Shown here: positions 1 to 4,617 of the stretch, piece after piece
Layout of the letters: each line of letters opens with the position of its first letter
Numbering within the stretch: position 1 is the first letter of the stretch
Assembly (NCBI GenBank): GCA_023229485.1
Contig: JALNZJ010000032.1
Span: forward strand, 1 to 7,914
Source: a bacterium
GTDB taxonomy: Bacteria > Patescibacteriota > Minisyncoccia > Minisyncoccales > Minisyncoccaceae
Direction of reading: 5' to 3'
Length of the DNA: 7,914 nt
Program-made: the position numbers and the translations under genes
The notes under the pieces: generated by a model
The model's input: the letters and a program-made list of their open reading frames with translations, nothing else
Database searches by the model: none
Told to the model about the DNA's origin: nothing

Positions 1-390
1 TACAGGATGAGTGTGTACTTCGCCAACAAGTTCACAATTCTTGTATTCTGGGTAGCCATCCTGAAGGGCTTTTACTACTTTTTGAGCAGTAGTTAAATTT
101 ATATCGACATATTCCCTACCTTCTTCGTAGAATTTTATTTCATTGTCTTCGCTTTGCAAAACACATTTAATTTCGACTGACGTGTTTTCATCTTTTTCGT
201 TTGGTTGAGTATTACCCAACAAAAGACAATATTTTTCTTGTCCTGTTTCGATATCTTCTTGCGAAACTTCTGGTAGGGATGCAGCAGCTTCTTCATCAAA
301 ATAGAATGAGAGGTTTCTTTTTTTATCAAGAAAATCTATACTTTTTTCTTGCTCGTTTGTTACGTAATTATATGCAGATGGTATTTCCAT
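1..390 (-). CDS. JAB/MPN (JAMM)-domain metalloprotease candidate, partial
   Basis: This reading frame starts at ATG 390-388 and stays open to the window edge, giving 130 residues of the N-terminal part. An in-frame TAA lies at 417-415 with no ATG, GTG or TTG between, so the start is well fixed. The last residues read GEVHTHPV (123-130), which matches the HxHP zinc-binding core of the JAMM motif (E...H[ST]HP...S..D). The segment around residues 48-60 (ETGQEKYCLLLGN) could hold the catalytic Glu (E48 or E52), which in this family sits on a strand before an LxxG-like turn. The downstream Ser and Asp of the motif lie outside the window, so activity cannot be judged. JAMM proteins are zinc isopeptidases or peptidases; bacterial members act in sulfur-carrier processing, among other roles. 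There is no strong Shine-Dalgarno site. Family assignment rests on one short motif and is tentative. Confidence 0.62.
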   Translation of the reverse strand, partial: MEIPSAYNYVTNEQEKSIDFLDKKRNLSFYFDEEAAASLPEVSQEDIETGQEKYCLLLGNTQPNEKDENTSVEIKCVLQSEDNEIKFYEEGREYVDINLTTAQKVVKALQDGYPEYKNCELVGEVHTHPV

Positions 391-430
391 AGATTTTATT
401 TCTTGTATCGCTAATTATCTTAATGAGTTA

Positions 431-458
431 ATAATATCATATATTTTGACGATAACAA
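431..458 (-). promoter_or_regulatory. Promoter candidate for the JAMM-like gene
   Basis: On the minus strand TTGTTA (458-453) is followed after 16 bp by TATTAT (436-431), preceded by TGA, an extended -10. The predicted start near 424 gives a leader of about 34 nt before ATG 390. Confidence 0.5.
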
Positions 459-477
459 ACGACGCTTTTTATTTTTA

Positions 478-511
478 GTTAATAAAAAACCACCTTTTAA
501 AATTAGGTGGA
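478..511 (-). terminator. Intrinsic terminator of the 503-880 gene
   Basis: On the minus strand a 6-bp stem CCACCT/AGGTGG (510-505 with 495-490) encloses a 9-nt loop and is followed by GTTTTTTATT. The 5' arm abuts the stop codon TAA at 505-503, so stop codon and hairpin overlap. Confidence 0.7.
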
Positions 512-880
512 TTCAGGACTATCCTGTAAGCTTTCTTGACGGACTTGTTCGTTTTTAAATATGAAAAAAACTTGCAAGGTCCATTTTTTCACTACTTTTA
601 TTCTTGGAAGTGTCTCGCTGGTAGCAATACCGTCAAGATATTTTTTAATAATTTGGGCTTCTTTTTTTCTTAACTCAAAGACTAAATTGTCTCCTGAGTA
701 GTTCAGAAGTGTTATCCTTGAATTTATTACCTTTATATCGCCCGTTCCATCCGCTACTCCGTTGGCAAAATTACGGATGTCGTCATCGATACTTTCATCA
801 GGAAATTTTGCTTGGATTGAAACTCCGATGATTGCATTGTCGGGGTCTTTTAATACTTCAAGTAGTACATCATCTGTCAC
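503..880 (-). CDS. Hypothetical protein, 125 aa, GTG start
   Basis: I do not recognise this protein. The start is set at GTG 880-878 because a strong Shine-Dalgarno GGAGG (893-889) precedes it by 8 nt; the open frame runs on to a TTG at 895, but that codon overlaps the Shine-Dalgarno site and so is not the start. The protein has no signal peptide or membrane segment. Its N-terminal half is acidic (DDV, DPDN, PDESIDDD) and contains alternating hydrophobic strands such as IIGVSIQAKF. The C-terminal part is lysine-rich (RKKEAQIIKKYLDG, IKVVKKWTLQVFFIF). There are no cysteines and no recognisable catalytic motif. It has its own predicted promoter and terminator, so it is probably a single-gene unit. 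Its promoter overlaps the 3' end of the upstream FTR gene. Confidence 0.75.
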   Translation of the reverse strand: MTDDVLLEVLKDPDNAIIGVSIQAKFPDESIDDDIRNFANGVADGTGDIKVINSRITLLNYSGDNLVFELRKKEAQIIKKYLDGIATSETLPRIKVVKKWTLQVFFIFKNEQVRQESLQDSPEST

Positions 881-884
881 TTTA

Positions 885-900
885 GTTACCTCCAAGTAAC
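885..900 (-). promoter_or_regulatory. Leader hairpin displaying the Shine-Dalgarno site
   Basis: On the minus strand GTTAC (900-896), loop TTGGAG and GTAAC (889-885) form a 5-bp stem-loop. Four bases of the GGAGG Shine-Dalgarno site lie in the loop and the fifth in the stem. With the predicted transcription start near 902 the hairpin would begin at about +3. Confidence 0.5.
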
Positions 901-908
901 ATCTTGAG

Positions 909-935
909 AGTATTACAAATGTTTATTTTTGTCAA
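909..935 (-). promoter_or_regulatory. Promoter candidate for the 503-880 gene
   Basis: A perfect minus-strand TTGACA (935-930) is followed by a short 15-bp spacer, then AATACT (914-909) preceded by TGT, an extended -10-like element. The -35 overlaps the TGA stop codon of the FTR gene. The -10 is a 4/6 match. Confidence 0.4.
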
Positions 936-1210
936 AAAATTGCAGTTTTTTTAACAAAAAGATTGCAGTGGCAATGCCCCATTGAATTGATTTCGTCCAG
1001 ATGATATATACAAGGACAAATGATTTTTTTGTCTTCTTCTTTATCGCCTGTTACTTTTCGGCAAGGACAATATTTTTCTCCATACTTATCTTCGTTATTA
1101 AGCAACCCTCCGATAATCGCATTGACTATTTTCTCATTTGGATTCAATGAAATGTCTTTTTCTAGTGCGTATTTTTCGTATTCAGTTTTTAGTTCTTCGG
1201 GTTTTGCCAT
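932..1210 (-). CDS. Ferredoxin:thioredoxin reductase, catalytic (beta) chain
   Basis: This 92-residue protein has the six-cysteine signature of the FTR catalytic chain: CPC at 48-50, CPC at 65-67 and CHC at 80-82. In the characterised family four cysteines bind a 4Fe-4S cluster and two form the redox disulfide (by position here C50 and C82), which reduces thioredoxin with electrons from ferredoxin or a substitute. The spacing is CPC-X14-CPC-X12-CHC, whereas the plant/cyanobacterial enzyme has X16 and X8. The N-terminal 45 residues (helical, EELKTEYEKYALEKD) are typical of the family. No FTR variable chain or ferredoxin lies in the window. The gene is downstream of and co-oriented with a thioredoxin gene, a plausible substrate; the 154-bp gap holds a REP-like hairpin and a heptamer repeat. 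Start ATG 1210-1208 has no clear Shine-Dalgarno site. Confidence 0.9.
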   Translation of the reverse strand: MAKPEELKTEYEKYALEKDISLNPNEKIVNAIIGGLLNNEDKYGEKYCPCRKVTGDKEEDKKIICPCIYHLDEINSMGHCHCNLFVKKTAIF

Positions 1211-1221
1211 ATTTATTAGGA

Positions 1222-1253
1222 TAGTAATTAGTAACTTGTAACTAGTAATTAGT
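1222..1253. repeat. Heptamer tandem repeat, consensus TAGTAAY
   Basis: Four consecutive 7-mers read TAGTAAT, TAGTAAC, TTGTAAC, TAGTAAT on the plus strand, followed by a partial TAGT. The array ends 12 bp upstream of the FTR start codon, so its length could affect the leader or promoter of that gene. Confidence 0.75.
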
Positions 1254-1257
1254 GCTT

Positions 1258-1275
1258 TGTTTGCCTTTCGGCAAA
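1258..1275 (-). other. Small hairpin with GAAA tetraloop
   Basis: The minus strand reads TTTGCC-GAAA-GGCAAA, a 6-bp stem closed by a GNRA tetraloop. No U-tract follows, so it is not a standard terminator. It lies in the gap between trx and the FTR gene and could be an mRNA processing or stabilising hairpin. Confidence 0.45.
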
Positions 1276-1290
1276 ATTAGAGGCATCTTA

Positions 1291-1350
1291 TTAGATTCCC
1301 ATCTTCTCCACCATAGGCGGACAAGAGGGGAATGACAAAGATAAGTGAAG
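1291..1350. repeat. REP-like dispersed palindromic repeat, copy 1
   Basis: ATTCCC (1295-1300) pairs with GGGAAT (1328-1333) at the base of an imperfect long hairpin whose inner stem is TCCACC/GGCGGA around a 3-nt loop. The flanks TTAGATTCCC (1291-1300) and AAGTGAAG (1343-1350) recur at 3244-3253 and 3271-3278, so this is a diverged copy of the element in the xseA-xseB junction. It resembles the widespread bacterial repeat whose palindrome reads ATTCCCGC...GCGGGAAT. Confidence 0.7.
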
Positions 1351-1364
1351 GATAAATAAATAAA

Positions 1365-1682
1365 TTATTTTAGGTTTTCTTCAAGCCAAGTTTTTATTTC
1401 TGCCTCGTCCTTAAAGCCAATAAAAGATGATTTGGGTTGACCATTATTTATAAAAAAAACTGTTGGAATTCGGTCAACTTCGAATTCGTTTCCCGTCTTT
1501 GGACATTGATCTAAGTCCATTTTTACAAATTCTATTTTATCTTTGTATTCTTCGGCAAGTTTTTCGATAACGGGGCTTAGCATTTTGCATGGTGGACACC
1601 AATTAGTAAAGAAGTCGACTACTACTGGTTTTGTATTTTTTACTACCACTTCTTCAAATTCTTGATCGCTAATGATTTTCAT
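1365..1682 (-). CDS. trxA: Thioredoxin with WCPPC active site
   Basis: This is a 105-residue thioredoxin-fold protein of normal family length. Seen in order: strand VVVDFF with the buried Asp D23, active site W28-C29-P30-P31-C32, strand IEFVKMDLD (50-58), cis-proline loop R71-I72-P73-T74, strand VFFINNG and the C-terminal helix. Thioredoxins reduce disulfides in cytoplasmic proteins. The active site is CPPC instead of the classical CGPC, which is expected to shift redox potential and partner choice. An extra cysteine, C60, follows strand 3. No signal peptide or membrane anchor is present, which argues against a TlpA/ResA-type periplasmic protein despite the shared CPPC. Start ATG 1682-1680 lies in an A-rich leader without a Shine-Dalgarno site. 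The downstream co-oriented gene encodes an FTR catalytic chain, a likely electron donor. Confidence 0.93.
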   Translation of the reverse strand: MKIISDQEFEEVVVKNTKPVVVDFFTNWCPPCKMLSPVIEKLAEEYKDKIEFVKMDLDQCPKTGNEFEVDRIPTVFFINNGQPKSSFIGFKDEAEIKTWLEENLK

Positions 1683-1715
1683 TTTTTTATTTTTTAATAT
1701 GTAATTTCTTCTGTA

Positions 1716-1744
1716 ATTATAACTTTTTGGAAAAAAAATAGCAA
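1716..1744 (-). promoter_or_regulatory. Thioredoxin promoter, -35 inside upstream terminator
   Basis: Minus-strand TTGCTA (1744-1739) is separated by 17 bp from a perfect TATAAT (1721-1716). The -35 hexamer is part of the 3' arm of the terminator hairpin of the 1758-1937 gene. The predicted start near 1709 leaves a leader of about 27 nt. Confidence 0.6.
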
Positions 1745-1757
1745 CGGTGTTGCATTT
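1731..1757 (-). terminator. Intrinsic terminator of the 1758-1937 gene
   Basis: On the minus strand GCAAC-ACC-GTTGC (1753-1741) is followed by TATTTTTTTT. It begins 4 nt after the stop codon. It is nearly identical to the terminator at 2012-2037, differing by one loop base. Confidence 0.75.
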
Positions 1758-1937
1758 TTAGCATGGTGATTTGCTCATCCCTTTGACCATTTGCCGAACA
1801 ATCTTGTTTCTTCTCTCAATTAATCTGCGATATAAAATCTTTCTGTCTTTTGGATCGATTTCAGAAAAATTAGTCGAAAGAATATCTATTCTCAAAGTGT
1901 CACTATTAAGTAATTCAAGAAGTTGCTCAATTCTCAT
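1758..1937 (-). CDS. Small hypothetical protein, 59 aa
   Basis: I do not recognise this protein. ATG 1937-1935 is preferred because GGGTGA (1947-1942) precedes it by 4 nt and the predicted transcription start lies near 1956; the open frame extends to a TTG at 1949, which overlaps that Shine-Dalgarno-like site. The product is soluble, mainly helical and ends in a basic segment (RRLIERRNKIVRQMVKGM), with a single terminal cysteine. It could bind nucleic acid or another protein, but nothing shows this. The gene has its own promoter and terminator, which supports it being real. An overlapping plus-strand frame (1771-1953) has no matching signals. Confidence 0.6.
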   Translation of the reverse strand: MRIEQLLELLNSDTLRIDILSTNFSEIDPKDRKILYRRLIERRNKIVRQMVKGMSKSPC

Positions 1938-1962
1938 AAAATCACCCAAATAAGCTACGCTT

Positions 1963-1991
1963 AATATAGATTATCACGAATAAAAAAGCAA
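1963..1991 (-). promoter_or_regulatory. Promoter of the 1758-1937 gene
   Basis: Minus-strand TTGCTT (1991-1986), a 17-bp spacer and TATATT (1968-1963) form a good sigma70-like promoter. A 5-bp palindrome, TAAGC-GTA-GCTTA (1963-1951), overlaps the predicted start near 1956 and could be an operator. Confidence 0.6.
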
Positions 1992-2011
1992 GATATATAT
2001 ATGTGTGTTTA

Positions 2012-2037
2012 TAAAAAATAGCAACGGATGTTGCTTT
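2012..2037 (-). terminator. Intrinsic terminator of the HNH-like gene
   Basis: On the minus strand AGCAAC-ATCC-GTTGCT (2034-2020) is followed by ATTTTTTAT. It starts 3 nt past the stop codon at 2040-2038. Confidence 0.78.
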
Positions 2038-2838
2038 TTATACTGGAACTCTAGCCGTTCTAAGTAATTGAATAGTTTTTGTGTCCTCTATCTTTCCTTG
2101 TTTTTTCTGAATAATTCTTTCGAAGTGACGAGTACTTTTGTTTATTTTTAGACGCATAAGATGACTCCTGGCTAAACTCCTAACTTTAGTGTTAGTAATA
2201 TGGCCATAATTAAGATATGCCTCCCAAATAGTAAAATAATCATCCCTACATGCCTCTAGTAAAATTCGCTCATGCAATCCGATTGATTCTTCAATTAAAC
2301 TATGGCATTTCCGACAAGGAAACCCTAATTTCTTGTTACTCTTAAACACGATCCATTTTTCGATGTGGTGTACCGTAGACCGTGCCTTTTTTTTACAAAT
2401 CGGACAGTTAGTTCTATTGTATGCTATTAATTGTTTTTCGGTTAAGAAGCCGTAAGTTGCTTTTTCTTTTTCAATTTTTCCTGGAATTCCTCTTTTGATA
2501 TAACGAATTTCTCCTACTTTAATCCTCCTTATTCTTTCATTTATGTTTTTTTTGATTTCGTTTTCAGAAATACCTCCGTTATAAAAATAGCTATTCCAAA
2601 TTTTGATGTTGCAAATACCAAATAAACCAAGCACTACCTCTTCGTATACCTTAATAGACAAGTCGACTCTGTGGTGGCAATCCTTGCAAACAAGTCCAGT
2701 TGCTGAGTTTTTTCCAAATACAACCTCTTTGTAAATAGAGTGCTTTGAAACAAGTGTTTGTTCTTTACAAATCAAACAAGTTCCAAAACTTGAATATTTA
2801 GGAGCTGTATAGGTAAATTCTTTCTTTTTTCCTGTCAC
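2038..2838 (-). CDS. Tandem HNH-like zinc-module protein, 266 aa
   Basis: The protein contains two copies of one module. Copy 1 has C21xxC24, H33 and C51xxC54-H55; copy 2 has C145xxC148, H157-H158 and C175xxC178-H179. Residues 21-107 align with 145-231 at a constant 124-residue offset without gaps, with about 25 identities. Each zinc module is followed by a helical segment containing IWxxY and ending in R-x-K (RIK, RLK). The pattern CxxC...HHI...CxxCH resembles HNH/McrA-type nucleases; copy 2 keeps HHI while copy 1 has HSI, so copy 1 may be structural only. Neither copy shows the full DH...N...H triad, so nuclease activity is uncertain and a DNA- or RNA-binding role is equally possible. GTG 2838-2836 is the start, with AGGTGA just upstream (4-nt gap). 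It is flanked by its own promoter and terminator, with no mobile-element neighbour. Confidence 0.75.
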   Translation of the reverse strand: MTGKKKEFTYTAPKYSSFGTCLICKEQTLVSKHSIYKEVVFGKNSATGLVCKDCHHRVDLSIKVYEEVVLGLFGICNIKIWNSYFYNGGISENEIKKNINERIRRIKVGEIRYIKRGIPGKIEKEKATYGFLTEKQLIAYNRTNCPICKKKARSTVHHIEKWIVFKSNKKLGFPCRKCHSLIEESIGLHERILLEACRDDYFTIWEAYLNYGHITNTKVRSLARSHLMRLKINKSTRHFERIIQKKQGKIEDTKTIQLLRTARVPV

Positions 2839-2852
2839 TAAATCACCTGATT

Positions 2853-2876
2853 TTCAATGAACAAATGAACATTGAA
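2853..2876 (-). promoter_or_regulatory. Leader inverted repeat of the HNH-like gene
   Basis: On the minus strand TTCAATG (2876-2870) and CATTGAA (2859-2853) form a perfect 7-bp inverted repeat around a 10-nt loop. It would begin at about +3 of the transcript and end shortly before the AGGTGA Shine-Dalgarno site. Confidence 0.5.
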
Positions 2877-2884
2877 CTGTTTCT

Positions 2885-2913
2885 AATATAGACCAATGAA
2901 AATAAAAATACAA
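2885..2913 (-). promoter_or_regulatory. Promoter of the HNH-like gene
   Basis: Minus-strand TTGTAT (2913-2908), a 17-bp spacer and TATATT (2890-2885). The predicted start is near 2878, giving a leader of about 40 nt. Confidence 0.6.
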
Positions 2914-2937
2914 TAGTAAGTGAGTATTAAAAATTAT

Positions 2938-2973
2938 GAGATCAAACCTCCCTTTGGGAGATTGCGACCTCCT
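2938..2973 (-). other. Hairpin region after xseB (weak terminator candidate)
   Basis: The minus strand holds CTCCC-AAA-GGGAG (2960-2948), but the following bases (GTTTGATCTC) are not a U-tract. GGAG at 2972-2969 could instead pair with CTCC at 2960-2957, so two exclusive hairpins are possible. The 14-mer GAGATCAAACCTCC (2938-2951, plus strand) recurs at 6497-6510. Confidence 0.35.
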
Positions 2974-2978
2974 AATTT

Positions 2979-3182
2979 TTAGTCTTTTTCGAGGGTTTTT
3001 TTTATTTCCTCAAATTCGTTTTCAGCTTCCTTGAGCATTTTCTTTGTTTCTTTGATTACCTCAGTTGCTTCTTTTGCTTTTCTCAGCCCTTCTTCGATAT
3101 CTAACTCTTCTTGAGATTCGAACCATTCAACAATTTTTGAAATTGTTTTCAAATTTTGATTTAGTCCTGTTTTTGGTTTCAT
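2979..3182 (-). CDS. xseB: Exonuclease VII small subunit
   Basis: This 67-residue helical protein matches XseB in length and pattern: a first helix (LKTISKIVEWFES), then LDIEEGLRKAKEATEVIKETKKMLKEAE-type second and third helices rich in Lys and Glu. XseB binds the C-terminal coiled-coil of XseA and is needed for exonuclease VII, which degrades single-stranded DNA to oligonucleotides from both ends without a metal requirement. The start is ATG 3182-3180, because this is where family similarity begins; the open frame extends upstream to 3320, but that part is translated repeat sequence (VIARVAKQSI) and overlaps xseA. It lies 61 bp after xseA on the same strand, so the two are probably co-transcribed. 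No Shine-Dalgarno site is visible. Confidence 0.85.
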   Translation of the reverse strand: MKPKTGLNQNLKTISKIVEWFESQEELDIEEGLRKAKEATEVIKETKKMLKEAENEFEEIKKTLEKD

Positions 3183-3215
3183 ATTTTTAAAATTATTATT
3201 ATTTTGCAAAGAAAT

Positions 3216-3278
3216 AGATTGCTTCGCTACTCTCGCAATGACATTAGATTCCCGACTTCTCGGGAATAACAAGTGAAG
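3216..3278. repeat. REP-like dispersed repeat, copy 2, in xseA-xseB junction
   Basis: Two palindromes lie side by side: ATTGC/GCAAT (3218-3222 with 3235-3239) and a perfect 8-bp stem ATTCCCGA/TCGGGAAT (3248-3255 with 3260-3267) with loop CTTC. These resemble two very common bacterial dispersed repeats, one containing GTCATTGCGAG...AGCGAAGCAATC and one containing ATTCCCG...CGGGAAT. The second overlaps the 3' end of xseA and encodes its last residues. TTAGATTCCC and AAGTGAAG are shared with the copy at 1291-1350. Confidence 0.75.
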
Positions 3279-4500
3279 ACGCGGGAGCAATAGACTTGAT
3301 TTCGGTTTTGATGTTTCCATCGGTCATTTCCAAGTCTAATTCCTGATTTAGCTTTAAGGCTTTAATGCTTTTGATTATTTTGTTATCGCTCCTGATAATT
3401 GAATATCCTAATTTCAAATTCCTCTTCGGATCGTTTTGCGTGATAATCCTATTCGCTATATCTAATTCCTTTTTATAATAGGTAAAGGCATTATCAAAAG
3501 AATTATAAATCGAATTTTTTGTTTTTAGTTCTAGCATTTCATAATTATTTATTGCCTCGTTGAAATAATTACTGATTTTTAAAAATGATGAATTTACTTT
3601 TGTCTTATTTTCGCTAAGGATGTTTGAAAAATAATTTATCAAAACTGATTGATATTCGGTTAGTCTTGATTCTGCCTTATCCCAATTAAGGTTCAGAAGC
3701 ATTGCAGCTGCAGTCGGAGTAGATGTCATTTTGTCCGCTGCGAGGGATAATAATGGAACATCTTTGTCGTGTCCTAAGGCGGCAATAACTGGAACTGAAA
3801 ACTTAACGACTTCTCTAATTAAAACCTCATTATTAAAGGCCATAAAAGACTCCAAAGAGCCTCCTCCTCGCATAATAACCAAAACGTCGATATCTTGGCT
3901 AGCCATAGTTTTTATGGCCGACAGAAGGTCTTTTATTGCCTCTTGCCCCTCAACCCTTGCGTCTATTAGTTTAATCTTGAATCCATAGTGTCCGATGTTG
4001 CTTAAAAAATCATTAATAACGGCACCATAGCGTGAAGTTATTATCCCTATCTTTTGTGGAAAAAATGGGATATCTCTTTTTCTGCTGTCATCAAAAATTC
4101 CTTCGTCCTCTAATTTCTTTTTTAATTTATCATAGGCTTTTTTAAGCTCTCCCTCACCTACCAATTGGATTGTTTTTGCCTTGAAAGATATTCTGCCATT
4201 TGGAGCATAAATATCGGGAGAACCAAATGCAATTATCTCTAATCCATCTTCTAATTCAACATTACACATTCGATAATCAAAATTCCAGATAACACAAGAC
4301 AAGACACTATTGTCTTTTTTGTCTTTGAGTGAAAAATAAACGTGGCCAGCACTACTTTTTTTAACCTCTCCCACTTCCCCCTTTATTTTTACTTCACACA
4401 AATTAAGGATTCCATTAAGAATGGTGATATAAGCAGAAACTGTAAAAATATTATTTTTGAGAAATTCTCTACTGAATGATGGTTTTGTTTTTTCTTCCAT
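3244..4500 (-). CDS. xseA: Exonuclease VII large subunit
   Basis: This 418-residue protein has the full XseA layout: an N-terminal OB-fold (about 15-115, with VKIKGEVGEVKKSSAGHVYFSLKD), then the catalytic domain with GIITSRYGAVINDFL (152-166), VIMRGGGSLESFMAFNNE (208-225) and ALGHDKDVPLLSLAADK (241-257) followed by TSTPTAAA, then a long coiled-coil (275-355) and a C-terminal DPKRNLKLGYSIIR motif. It is the nuclease subunit of exonuclease VII. The C-terminus is odd: the family pattern ends near residue 404, and the remaining 14 residues (APASSLVIPEKSGI) appear to be encoded at least in part by a dispersed palindromic repeat. ATG 4500-4498 is the natural start; a perfect extended -10 ends 8 nt before it, so the message is probably leaderless. 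xseB follows downstream. Confidence 0.95.
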   Translation of the reverse strand: MEEKTKPSFSREFLKNNIFTVSAYITILNGILNLCEVKIKGEVGEVKKSSAGHVYFSLKDKKDNSVLSCVIWNFDYRMCNVELEDGLEIIAFGSPDIYAPNGRISFKAKTIQLVGEGELKKAYDKLKKKLEDEGIFDDSRKRDIPFFPQKIGIITSRYGAVINDFLSNIGHYGFKIKLIDARVEGQEAIKDLLSAIKTMASQDIDVLVIMRGGGSLESFMAFNNEVLIREVVKFSVPVIAALGHDKDVPLLSLAADKMTSTPTAAAMLLNLNWDKAESRLTEYQSVLINYFSNILSENKTKVNSSFLKISNYFNEAINNYEMLELKTKNSIYNSFDNAFTYYKKELDIANRIITQNDPKRNLKLGYSIIRSDNKIIKSIKALKLNQELDLEMTDGNIKTEIKSIAPASSLVIPEKSGI

Positions 4501-4507
4501 TGGCGAT

Positions 4508-4516
4508 ATTATATCA
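4508..4516 (-). promoter_or_regulatory. Extended -10 promoter of xseA, leaderless start
   Basis: The minus strand reads TGATATAAT (4516-4508), a perfect extended -10 (TGnTATAAT). Only 7 nt separate it from the ATG at 4500, so transcription should start at or within a base or two of the start codon. No good -35 is visible at 16-18 bp (T-rich sequence only). Confidence 0.6.
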
Positions 4517-4555
4517 TAAAAAATAAAACAAAAAAATCCGCTGAAAGGGTTTTGC

Positions 4556-4584
4556 TGGACAAAAAGATTCGTTTGTCGTATGTT
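4556..4584 (+). promoter_or_regulatory. Promoter of the 4618-5124 gene
   Basis: TGGACA (4556-4561), a 17-bp spacer and TATGTT (4579-4584). The predicted start is near A4591. It is divergent from the xseA promoter, with the two -10 elements about 65 bp apart. Confidence 0.55.
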
Positions 4585-4591
4585 TTATTTA

Positions 4592-4605
4592 CTACGATTG
4601 CGTAG
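4592..4605 (+). promoter_or_regulatory. 5'-terminal leader hairpin of the 4618-5124 gene
   Basis: CTACG (4592-4596), loop ATTG and CGTAG (4601-4605) form a perfect 5-bp stem-loop starting at +2 of the predicted transcript. The Shine-Dalgarno site AGAGGAAG begins inside the 3' arm at 4604. Confidence 0.5.
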
Positions 4606-4617
4606 AGGAAGTTTATT

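Noticed and set aside
201..392. Plus-strand frame of 63 codons and a minus-strand frame at 135-329
   Set aside because: Both lie inside the JAMM-like gene in other frames and show no family features or initiation signals.
881..895. TTG start at 895 for the 503-880 protein
   Set aside because: The codon overlaps the GGAGG Shine-Dalgarno site that serves GTG 880.
1020..1241. Plus-strand frame opposite the FTR gene
   Set aside because: It is antisense to a clearly recognised protein and has no ribosome site.
1938..1949. TTG start at 1949 for the small protein
   Set aside because: It would leave almost no leader after the predicted transcription start, and GGGTGA overlapping it fits ATG 1937.
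1771..1953. Plus-strand 60-codon frame opposite the small orphan gene
   Set aside because: No Shine-Dalgarno site or promoter on that strand, whereas the minus strand has promoter, ribosome site and terminator.
2938..2951. Remnant of the 16S rRNA 5' end (resemblance to GAGTTTGATC)
   Set aside because: The match is about ten bases with a mismatch and no further rRNA sequence follows.
3183..3320. N-terminal extension of xseB by 46 codons
   Set aside because: It overlaps xseA and its translation (for example VIARVAKQSI) is read-through of a dispersed repeat; XseB similarity starts at ATG 3182.
3731..3988. Plus-strand frame inside xseA
   Set aside because: Antisense to the conserved catalytic core of xseA.
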